This document shows, piece by piece, positions 9,013 through 15,804 of a stretch of 64,000 nt of DNA. Where the stretch lies: NCBI RefSeq assembly GCF_023721795.1, contig NZ_JAMQYE010000002.1, positions 310,001 through 374,000 on the forward strand. The letters run 5' to 3'. The first letter of the stretch is position 1; every line of letters begins with the position of its first letter. A program made the translations under genes and the position numbers. The notes beneath the pieces were generated by a model. It was not told the origin of the DNA. It did not search any database and saw only the letters and a program-made list of their open reading frames with translations. This DNA comes from Zeimonas sediminis. Its GTDB lineage: Bacteria; Pseudomonadota; Gammaproteobacteria; Burkholderiales; Burkholderiaceae_E.

Positions 9013-9939
9013 ATGAACCGTCGAGCGCTCGTCCCTGCCGCGGCCACCGTCGCCCTGCACCTCGCGGTGCTCGCCGGCGTGGCGATGCTGGCCGACGCGC
9101 CCGGCGTGCCCGAGCCGGTGGAGCCGCTGCGGGTGACCCTGCTGACGCCGCCGGTGCCGGAACCTGCGCCGGTCGTTCCGCCGACCGTTGCGCCGGGTCT
9201 CCCGTCTGCCGCAGCGGCACCGCAGCCTCGGCAGGCCGAGCCGCCGCCGGCACCGAGGTCGGAACCGCCGCCGCCACCGAAGCCGGAGCCGGCGCCGCTC
9301 ACGGCGAAGCCCGCCCCGGTCCGGAAGGAGCCGACGCCCCCTCCCAGGCCGAAGCCCGAACAGAAGACGGAAACCACACTCCGGCCGGCCCCGCAGGCGC
9401 GGCCGTCTGCCGCGCCGCAACCGAGGCCCGCGCCGGAACCGAGGCCCGCGCCGGCGCCGATGCCTGCGCCCGCGCCGACGCCGGCGCCGAGCCCGGCACC
9501 GCCCCCGGAGGGCACGGCGACGCCGAGCGCCCCGGCGCCGACGGCCGAGACGCCGTCGAGCGCGGCATCGCGACCCGCGGCTGCGCCTTCGGCAGGGGCG
9601 GCCGCGCAGGCCCCGGCGGTCGCGAGCGCCGCGGCGCCGGCCGGGCCGCGCCGCACCGCGCCGCGCGTCGACGCCAGCTGGGCCGGCAACACCCCGCCGC
9701 CCTACCCGATGCGTGCGAGGCGGATGGGCGACCAGGGCGAGGTACTGCTCGACGTGCGGGTGGGCGCCGACGGCCGGGTGACCGACGTCCGGCTCAAGCG
9801 CTCGAGCGGCTCGGAGCTGCTCGACAGGACCGCGATCGACACGGTGCGGCAGTGGCGATTCACGCCCGCCACCGTCGACGGCGAGCCGGTGGCCGAGTGG
9901 TATCGCGACTGGAAATGGGTATTCCGCCTGAACGGCTGA
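9013..9939 (+). CDS. tonB: Energy transducer TonB
   Basis: 308 residues from the ATG at 9013; an in-frame ATG at 9001 would add four residues. A short cytoplasmic tail is followed by one membrane anchor (about 6-26), then an unusually long spacer rich in Pro-Ala, Pro-Glu and Pro-Lys (about 30-225) that spans the periplasm. The C-terminal TonB domain starts near PPPYPMRARRMGDQGEV and includes DVRVGADGRVTDVRL and AIDTVRQWRFTPA. Neither start has a good Shine-Dalgarno. A TATGAT at 9000-9005 would place transcription at about 9012, so the 9013 start may be leaderless. Works with ExbB and ExbD to energise receptors such as BtuB in this window. Confidence 0.93.
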   Translation: MNRRALVPAAATVALHLAVLAGVAMLADAPGVPEPVEPLRVTLLTPPVPEPAPVVPPTVAPGLPSAAAAPQPRQAEPPPAPRSEPPPPPKPEPAPLTAKPAPVRKEPTPPPRPKPEQKTETTLRPAPQARPSAAPQPRPAPEPRPAPAPMPAPAPTPAPSPAPPPEGTATPSAPAPTAETPSSAASRPAAAPSAGAAAQAPAVASAAAPAGPRRTAPRVDASWAGNTPPPYPMRARRMGDQGEVLLDVRVGADGRVTDVRLKRSSGSELLDRTAIDTVRQWRFTPATVDGEPVAEWYRDWKWVFRLNG

Positions 9940-9985
9940 CGGGCAAGGCGCCCCGACCGACCGGGCTTCATCGAGGACAGAGCGA

Positions 9986-10729
9986 ATGCAGGAACGGGAA
10001 CTCGGATTGATGCACTTCTGGCAGGCCGGCGACGCGGTCACGCACGGCGTGGCCTACCTGCTGCTGGCGATGTCGCTGGTCAGCTGGTACTTCATCCTGT
10101 CGAAGGCCTGGACCGCGTGGCGCCAGCGGCGCAGCGCGAAGGCGGCGCTCGAGCGATTCTGGAACGCGCGCTCTCTCGACGAGGCGCTGGCCACGATGCG
10201 CGACACCGACACCGAGCGCGTGCTGCTGCCGATGACCGAGAAGGCCGTCGCCGCCGCGACGATGCGGCCGGACCAGTCGCTGGCGGCCTCGGTCGACCGC
10301 GAGGAGATGCTGACCCGGGTGCTGCGCGGCGAGATCACGCAGATCTCGTCGAGGATGGAGAGCGGCCTGACCTTCCTCGCCTCGGTCGGCAGCACCGCCC
10401 CCTTCGTCGGCCTGTTCGGCACGGTCTGGGGCATCTACCACGCGCTGATCGCGATCGCGAGCAGCGGCCAGGTGCTGATCGACAAGGTCGCCGGCCCGGT
10501 AGGCGAGGCGCTGGTGATGACCGCGGCCGGCCTGGCGGTCGCGATCCCGGCGGTGCTGGCCTACAACGCCTTCGTGCGGGTCAACCGGATCGCGCTGGCC
10601 GAGCTCGACGGCTTCGCGCACGACCTGCTGGCGCTGCTGCTCACCGGCAGCAGGCTGAAGGAATCGGGCGAGCGCGACGGCCTGAAAGGGCCGGTGGCGC
10701 CGCTGACCGGCGGCGCGATGGTCCGCTGA
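9986..10729 (+). CDS. exbB: Biopolymer transport protein ExbB (MotA/TolQ/ExbB proton channel)
   Basis: 247 residues with three predicted membrane segments at about 18-40, 125-150 and 172-195. The conserved core FLASVGSTAPFVGLFGTVWG and the segment EALVMTAAGLAVAIPAVLAYN identify the MotA/TolQ/ExbB channel. GAGGAC sits upstream of the ATG at 9986; a second Met at residue 9 is also possible. Forms the proton channel of the TonB system with ExbD, whose gene starts 19 bases downstream. TolQ is a paralogous alternative, but linkage to tonB favours ExbB. Confidence 0.94.
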   Translation: MQERELGLMHFWQAGDAVTHGVAYLLLAMSLVSWYFILSKAWTAWRQRRSAKAALERFWNARSLDEALATMRDTDTERVLLPMTEKAVAAATMRPDQSLAASVDREEMLTRVLRGEITQISSRMESGLTFLASVGSTAPFVGLFGTVWGIYHALIAIASSGQVLIDKVAGPVGEALVMTAAGLAVAIPAVLAYNAFVRVNRIALAELDGFAHDLLALLLTGSRLKESGERDGLKGPVAPLTGGAMVR

Positions 10730-10748
10730 GCCGCGAGGAGAACGCGCA

Positions 10749-11198
10749 ATGGCATTCGGATCGCTCGGTTCTGGAAGCAACGGCCAGCCGATGGCCGAGA
10801 TCAACACGACCCCGCTGGTCGACGTGATGCTGGTGCTGCTGGTGATCTTCATCATCACCGCGCCGCTGCTCACCCATGCGATCAGGCTGGACCTGCCGAG
10901 GGCCGAGGCGCCGCCCGCGGCCGAGAAGCCGGAGACGATCGCGCTGTCGATCGACGCGGCGGGCGGGCTCTACTGGAACAACGATCCGCTCGACGGCATC
11001 GCGACCTTGTCGGCGCGGCTCGCCGACGCGGCCACGCGCACGCCGCCGCCGGAACTGCACCTGCGCGCCGATCGCGACACGCGCTACCAGCGGATCGCCG
11101 AGGTGATGTCCGCCGCACGGTCGGCCGGCGTGACGAACATCGGCTTCGTCACCGACCCGACCGGCCTTCCACCCAGTCCAGCAGCGGCCGCCAGGTAG
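10749..11198 (+). CDS. exbD: Biopolymer transport protein ExbD
   Basis: 149 residues. The N-terminus AEINTTPLVDVMLVLLVIF carries the single membrane helix with the functional Asp25 needed for proton-coupled energy transfer. The periplasmic domain covers about 45-145 (LHLRADRDTRYQRIAEVMS, then GVTNIGFVTD). GAGGAG lies upstream of the ATG. The 3' end overlaps the convergent ParA gene by 50 bases, so the two coding sequences share DNA in antisense. Third gene of tonB-exbB-exbD. Confidence 0.94.
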   Translation: MAFGSLGSGSNGQPMAEINTTPLVDVMLVLLVIFIITAPLLTHAIRLDLPRAEAPPAAEKPETIALSIDAAGGLYWNNDPLDGIATLSARLADAATRTPPPELHLRADRDTRYQRIAEVMSAARSAGVTNIGFVTDPTGLPPSPAAAAR

Positions 11199-11784
11199 CG
11201 AGGTCCTTCTCCACGCGCTGGTTCGGCACGTCGAACAGCGTCAGGCCGTGCGCGGCCAGGTGCAGGTAGTTCTGCGTGTCGCGCAGCATGCCCGCCACCG
11301 GCAGCTCGAGCGTCTCGACGAAGCGGCCGAGCTGCTCGGCCGAGTGCGTGCGAGGATCGACCCGCATGCCCACGACCGCGACGGTCTCGCGATACTCGCC
11401 CGGGCTCCGGAAGGCCTTGCGCAGGTTCTCCAGGAAGGCGCCGGTGGCCAGCACGTCGAACATCGAGGGCTGAAGCGGCACGACGATCCGGTCGGCCACG
11501 CGCACCACGTCGGCGAGCCGCCGGGCATCGATCTGGGCAGGCGTGTCGAGCACCACGTGCGTGACGCCCTTGGGCGGCCGCGCCACGCGGCCGTCCATCG
11601 CCCAGGTCTCGATGGCGGGGAGCGCCTCGGGGCGCAGGCGCAGCCAGTGCACCGACGACTGCTGACGGTCGAAATCGCCGAGCATCGTCCGGCGCCCCGA
11701 GCCGGCGAAATAGCCGGCGAGATTCGTCGCGAGGGTCGTCTTGCCGACCCCGCCCTTCGGATTGACCACGGCCACGACCGGCAT
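11149..11784 (-). CDS. ParA/MinD-family ATPase, orphan
   Basis: 211 residues. Deviant Walker A KGGVGKTT at 10-17 with the signature lysine at residue 10, then LGDFDRQQSS (switch I-like) and VVLDTPAQID (Walker B region). These identify a ParA/Soj-type dimerising ATPase of the kind that positions DNA, proteins or organelles. There is no parB gene or obvious parS cluster next to it, so it is not a clear segregation system. It may be an orphan positioning ATPase. Convergent with exbD, sharing 50 bases, and it starts 86 bases after the end of the btuF-like gene on the same strand. Target unknown. Confidence 0.85.
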   Translation of the reverse strand: MPVVAVVNPKGGVGKTTLATNLAGYFAGSGRRTMLGDFDRQQSSVHWLRLRPEALPAIETWAMDGRVARPPKGVTHVVLDTPAQIDARRLADVVRVADRIVVPLQPSMFDVLATGAFLENLRKAFRSPGEYRETVAVVGMRVDPRTHSAEQLGRFVETLELPVAGMLRDTQNYLHLAAHGLTLFDVPNQRVEKDLATWRPLLDWVEGRSGR

Positions 11785-11870
11785 GTCCCGAACTCCCGAA
11801 TGCGGCAACGCGTTCGATGTTAGCGCAGGCTGCGCGGTCGCATCGCTTCGCGGACCGGTCGCGCGGGAAA

Positions 11871-12851
11871 TCAGCGCGCAGGCCGCCCCTGGCCGGCGCT
11901 CGGCGGCGAACGGGCCGCGTCGATCGCCTCGCACAGCGCGGCGACGGCGGCCAGGGCCCTGGGGCCCGGCCGTTGCAGCACGACCGGGTCCAGGTAGGCG
12001 AAGCGCGCCGGCCCGGCGGGCTCCACGAGCCCCAGCTGTCGCCACCGCGCGATCGCCCCCGGGGAGTCGGTGGCCACGACGAGCGCCGGGCGGGCCGCCA
12101 GCACCCGCTCGACGTCGATCCGCGGCGCGGCGCCGGGCAGCGACCCGGCCACGTTGACGCCACCGCAGGCCGCGATCGCGTCGCCGATCATGTCGCGATC
12201 GCTGATCGTGATCAGCGGATTCCCCCAGACCTGCACGAAGACCGGCAGCGCCACGCTGCCCGCCCAGCGGGCGCGAAGCGCCGACAGCTCCGCGGCGAAA
12301 CGCCCGGCAGCGGCGCGCCCCGCGGCGCCGCCGTCGGGCGCCAGCCGCGCGAAGCGCGCGAGGCTGCCGGCGATCGAATCGAGCGTGCGCGGATCGGAAA
12401 CGAAGACCGGCACGCCCAGCCGGGCCATGCGCCCGACGAAACCCGGCCGCACCGCGGGCGCCCAGGCGACGACAAGGTCGGGGCGCATCGCGACCAGCCG
12501 CTCGACCGCGGGCTCGGGCAGCGCGCCGACCTTCGGCAGCCCCCTGGCCTCGGGCGGGTGATCGCTGTCCGGATCGACCGCGACGACCTGCCCGCCCAGG
12601 CCGGCGGCGAACAGCAGCTCGGTCGCGTGCGGCGCGAGGGACACGATCCTCCGCGGCAAGCGCTCGAGGCGGATCGATGCGCCGGTATCGTCGACCAGCG
12701 AGATCGGAGCGCTGCCGTCGCTCCCCGGGCCAGCCGCGCCCGCCGCCCCGGCCGCACCCGCACCCGCACCCGCAGCCGCCGGCCCGCTCGGCAGCGCGAG
12801 CCCGGCGAGCACCGCCAGGGCTGCGAGGGCGGCGCGCGACCGGCCTCGCAC
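11871..12851 (-). CDS. Periplasmic cobalamin/metal-chelate-binding protein, BtuF-like
   Basis: 326 residues from a GTG at 12851, 4 bases after the btuB stop, with AAGGA upstream. A signal peptide ([20 protein letters not shown]) is followed by a Gly-Ala-rich linker. The periplasmic-binding domain (PF01497 type) begins near [23 protein letters not shown], with [22 protein letters not shown] and a C-terminal lobe. BtuF captures B12 delivered by BtuB and passes it to BtuCD. No permease or ATPase gene (btuC, btuD) follows, so those must be elsewhere. Cobalamin is inferred from the riboswitch and btuB; sequence alone allows other siderophore or corrinoid ligands. Confidence 0.82.
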   Translation of the reverse strand: MRGRSRAALAALAVLAGLALPSGPAAAGAGAGAAGAAGAAGPGSDGSAPISLVDDTGASIRLERLPRRIVSLAPHATELLFAAGLGGQVVAVDPDSDHPPEARGLPKVGALPEPAVERLVAMRPDLVVAWAPAVRPGFVGRMARLGVPVFVSDPRTLDSIAGSLARFARLAPDGGAAGRAAAGRFAAELSALRARWAGSVALPVFVQVWGNPLITISDRDMIGDAIAACGGVNVAGSLPGAAPRIDVERVLAARPALVVATDSPGAIARWRQLGLVEPAGPARFAYLDPVVLQRPGPRALAAVAALCEAIDAARSPPSAGQGRPAR

Positions 12852-12855
12852 CGCT

Positions 12856-14721
12856 TCAGCGTCCTTCGTAGCGAACGCCGACGAACAGCGCCCGGGGCGC
12901 GGCCCGGTAGCCGGAGGCGGTCTCGTACTCGCGGTCGGCGACGTTACCGAGCCGGCCGAACAGCTGCCAGCGCCGGTCCAGGCGATAGCTTCCCCACAGG
13001 TCGACGAAGGCGTAGCCGGCCATGCGCGCGCCCGTGGTGTCCACGCGCTCGCCCTGCGCGATCGCATCGGCGCCCAGTCGCCAGGGGCCGTGGCGCCAGC
13101 TCGCGCCGAGCGTGGCGTGCCGGCGCGCGCGCCGGGCCAGGTCGCTGTCGGTCGTGATGCCGGTGAGCGAATCGGTGCGTTCGGCCTGGGGATCCTGGAA
13201 GGTCACGCTCGCGCGAAACGCGAAATCGCCGACGCTTCGCCGGCCCTCCAGCGTGAGGCCGCGCACCCTGGCCACCTCGAGGTTCTGCGCGGTGTAGAAG
13301 GCGTCGAGCTCGATCGCGTCGCGGATCCGGTTGGAGAAGGCGGTCGCCTTGAACAGGTCGCTGCCGCGCCGCCACTCGGCGGCCAGCTCCACGCCGATCG
13401 AGCGCTCCGGCCGCAGCGTCGGGTTCGGCGACCACGGGTTGTACAGGTCGTCGAAGGTCGGCGCGCGAAAGGCGCTGCCCCAGCCGGCGCGCAGCAGCCA
13501 CTGCGGCGAGACCCGCCAGCCCCAGCCGAGCGAGCCGCTGGTCTCGGAGCCGACCGCCTCGATCCGGTCGTGGCGCACCGAAGCGCGCAGCAGGTGCGCG
13601 CCGAAGTCCCTCTCCCAGCCCGCGAAGGCCGAGTCGGTGTCGCGCTCGTCGCGCGCGTAGACGAAGGCGCCGACCGTCATCCCCTCGCCGGCGATCTTCT
13701 GCTCGACCGTCTCGAGGCCGAACTGCCAGCGCGAGCCGCCCGCCTCGACCAGGTTTTCCCACGCGACGGTGCGCGAGTCGGTTCGCGGCGCGAAGGTGAA
13801 GGCCGCGAACGAGTAGTCGATCGAGCTGTTGCCCACGCGAAACGTGCTCTCCCACTGCGACGACAGGCGGCCGGTCACGAAGGCCGAGACCGCGGCCGAG
13901 CGGTAGTCCATCTTCGCCGTCTCGGGCGTCGAGAAGGCATCGTCGTACTCGACACGCCCGTCGGACACCAGCAGGTTCGCGCCCAGGCGCCAGTCGGCCG
14001 ACAGCCTGTGCGTCAGGGAGGCGGTCAGCACGCCGACCCGGTTGCCGTCGCGGTCGGCCTGCCGGTCGGGACTGCCGGGCAAGGTGGCGTCGAAACCGTC
14101 GGTGGCCTCCTGCGACAGCGAAAGGCTGAAGCCGGTATCGCCCTGCCGCCCGCTCACGCCGGCCTGCAGCTGGCGCGTGCCGCGGCTGCCGAAGCCGGCC
14201 GAGGCGAACGGCACGATCCCGTCGCCGGCCGGCCGGCGGGTGAAGATCTGGACCACGCCGCCGACCGCCGCCGAGCCGTAGAGCGACGAGGCCGGCGCCC
14301 TGACGATCTCGATCCGGTCGATCGCCGACAGCGGCAGGAACTCGGTCAGTCCGCCGCCGCTGGCCGGGTTCTCGATCCGGATGCCGTCGATCAGGACCAG
14401 GGTCTGCGAGGTGCGCGCGCCGCGCAGGAAGACGCCCGACACCGACCCGGCCCCGCCGTTCTGCGAGATCTCGATGCCGCCGGCGCTGCGCAGCAGCTCG
14501 GGCAGCGTGGAAGCGCCCGCGTCGCGGATCGCCTGCGCGTCGACGACCGTCACGTCGGCGAGCGTGCGCTCGACCGGCGTGTCGCTGCGGGTGGCGGTCA
14601 CGACGACCGCGTCGAGCGGGGACTGGGCTGCCGCCGATGGGGGCAGAACGAAGCCGGCGGCGACGGCCAGGGCGAGGCGCGCCGACGGCGCTCTAAACGA
14701 CGACACAGAGGGAAAGGACAC
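12856..14721 (-). CDS. btuB: TonB-dependent vitamin B12 receptor BtuB-like
   Basis: 621 residues from a GTG with a strong AGGAGG at 14728-14733, 6 bases upstream. Signal peptide to about residue 32, then a TonB box-like DAVVVTATR (37-45) and plug domain (about 50-165, with [17 protein letters not shown] and [16 protein letters not shown]). A 22-strand barrel follows, ending in a C-terminal YEGR segment after ALFVGVRY. The length agrees with BtuB (about 600) and is shorter than most siderophore receptors. The cobalamin riboswitch immediately upstream makes B12 the likely ligand. Followed by the btuF-like gene 4 bases later. Confidence 0.93.
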   Translation of the reverse strand: MSFPSVSSFRAPSARLALAVAAGFVLPPSAAAQSPLDAVVVTATRSDTPVERTLADVTVVDAQAIRDAGASTLPELLRSAGGIEISQNGGAGSVSGVFLRGARTSQTLVLIDGIRIENPASGGGLTEFLPLSAIDRIEIVRAPASSLYGSAAVGGVVQIFTRRPAGDGIVPFASAGFGSRGTRQLQAGVSGRQGDTGFSLSLSQEATDGFDATLPGSPDRQADRDGNRVGVLTASLTHRLSADWRLGANLLVSDGRVEYDDAFSTPETAKMDYRSAAVSAFVTGRLSSQWESTFRVGNSSIDYSFAAFTFAPRTDSRTVAWENLVEAGGSRWQFGLETVEQKIAGEGMTVGAFVYARDERDTDSAFAGWERDFGAHLLRASVRHDRIEAVGSETSGSLGWGWRVSPQWLLRAGWGSAFRAPTFDDLYNPWSPNPTLRPERSIGVELAAEWRRGSDLFKATAFSNRIRDAIELDAFYTAQNLEVARVRGLTLEGRRSVGDFAFRASVTFQDPQAERTDSLTGITTDSDLARRARRHATLGASWRHGPWRLGADAIAQGERVDTTGARMAGYAFVDLWGSYRLDRRWQLFGRLGNVADREYETASGYRAAPRALFVGVRYEGR

Positions 14722-14727
14722 GGAAGG

Positions 14728-14756
14728 CCTCCTGCGCCTTACCCACCGTAAGGCGC
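14728..14756 (-). promoter_or_regulatory. SD-adjacent hairpin of the cobalamin riboswitch (expression platform)
   Basis: A perfect 9-bp inverted repeat, gcgccttac (14734-14742) and gtaaggcgc (14748-14756), closes a 5-base loop. On the mRNA the loop reads GGUGG and the AGGAGG Shine-Dalgarno of btuB follows the stem with no gap. GGUGG can pair with CCACU in the riboswitch at 14903-14907, as in the L5-L13 kissing loop of cobalamin riboswitches. This suggests translational rather than transcriptional control. Confidence 0.7.
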
Positions 14757-14796
14757 GCGGTTCAGGAAACGGGATTCGCCCGGGGCGAATTCCTCC

Positions 14797-15035
14797 CTTC
14801 CGGCCGGTATCCGGGCTGGCAGCGGAACGCGCCGGCCAACAGACCGGTGCGTACGCCGGACGGGCCTTCCCAGAACGCCGGCGCAGAACGCCGCGCGCGA
14901 CCAGTGGCCTGCTGGATGTCCGGCGGGCCGCGCGAGGCGGCGCCGCTGCTTACCGTTGCGGGGGCAGCACAGGTTGGCGCTCGCGCTGGGCGATGCGCTC
15001 CCTGTTTCCCGTTTGACCGCCTGGCCGAGAGAGGC
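14797..15035 (-). promoter_or_regulatory. Cobalamin riboswitch upstream of btuB
   Basis: Read on the minus strand, the element begins near 15030 with GGUCAAACGGGAAACAGGG, continues with the diagnostic GCUGCCCCCGCAACGGUAAG core (14950-14969) and GCCACUGG (14902-14909), and ends with the B12 box GCCAGCCCGGAUACCGGCC (14801-14819). This is the full set and order of conserved cobalamin-riboswitch blocks (Rfam RF00174 type). It occupies most of the 360-base gap between the peroxiredoxin-like gene and btuB. Binding of adenosylcobalamin should repress btuB and the downstream btuF-like gene. Confidence 0.93.
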
Positions 15036-15081
15036 CTGCGCGGCACCGGAAGCGCCGCGATTGTAGACGGTGACCCTGGCG

Positions 15082-15726
15082 TCAGTACTTGACCGAGCAG
15101 CCGTAAGGCACGGTGGATGCGGTCGCCACCGCGCGCCCCGCCGCGATGTCGTCGAAGGCCGCGACCACCCAGTTCTTCGCCCGGGCGACGTCGGCCGGGT
15201 CGGTGGACCGCCGGTCGTCGATCGCCCCGGCGTAGACGACCTTGCCCTGCGGATCGATCACGAACATCTGCGGGGTGGTCTTCGCGCCCCAGGCCCGGCC
15301 GACCTTGCCGTCCTCGTCGAGCAGCAGCGCGGTGGGCGACGCCCCCCAGTCGCCGATCATGCGCGCCGCGAGCTTCGCCGGCTCGAGCCAATCGCGGCTG
15401 GACGGGTTGGTCGAGCTGATTGCTAGCCACGCCACGCCCTGCTCGCGGTAGCGCTTCTGCAGGGCCTGCATGTTCCCCGAGTCGTAGTGCTTCTGCACGA
15501 AGGGGCAACCCGGGTTGGTCCACTCCAGCACCACGTGGCGGCCACGCTGCGCCGACAGACCGATCTCCTTTCCGTCGACCGTCCGCAGCGCGAAGTCCGG
15601 GGCCTGCGCTCCGGGCAGCACCGCGGCGCGCGCGGTTCCAGGCAAGGCCGCGACGACCGGCATCGCGGCGGCGCCGGCGATCGCCAGCCTGCGCAGGGGG
15701 TCGATGGACTCGAGGTCGTTCTTCAT
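15082..15726 (-). CDS. Periplasmic peroxiredoxin/thioredoxin-fold protein (AhpC/TSA-redoxin family)
   Basis: 214 residues. The N-terminal signal peptide has an RR pair (LRRLAIAGAAAMPVVAALPGTARA), which suggests export, perhaps by Tat. The redoxin fold follows (GAQAPDFALRTVDGKEIGL), with a single active-site-type Cys74 in TNPGCPFVQKHY. A second Cys210 is near the C-terminus (YGCSVKY) and could act as resolving Cys. The C-terminal part GAKTTPQMFVIDPQGKVVYAGAIDD is typical of a family of thioredoxin-like proteins often paired with DsbD/ScsB. AGGAGC precedes the ATG. It follows the dsbD-like gene by 78 bases on the same strand and may receive electrons from it. Confidence 0.85.
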   Translation of the reverse strand: MKNDLESIDPLRRLAIAGAAAMPVVAALPGTARAAVLPGAQAPDFALRTVDGKEIGLSAQRGRHVVLEWTNPGCPFVQKHYDSGNMQALQKRYREQGVAWLAISSTNPSSRDWLEPAKLAARMIGDWGASPTALLLDEDGKVGRAWGAKTTPQMFVIDPQGKVVYAGAIDDRRSTDPADVARAKNWVVAAFDDIAAGRAVATASTVPYGCSVKY

Positions 15727-15804
15727 TGCTCGGGGCTCCTGGGTCGGTTCACACAGGCGGCCACTCGTTCCTGCCGCGCAGGCGCGGCCGCGAACCGCGA
15801 ACCG

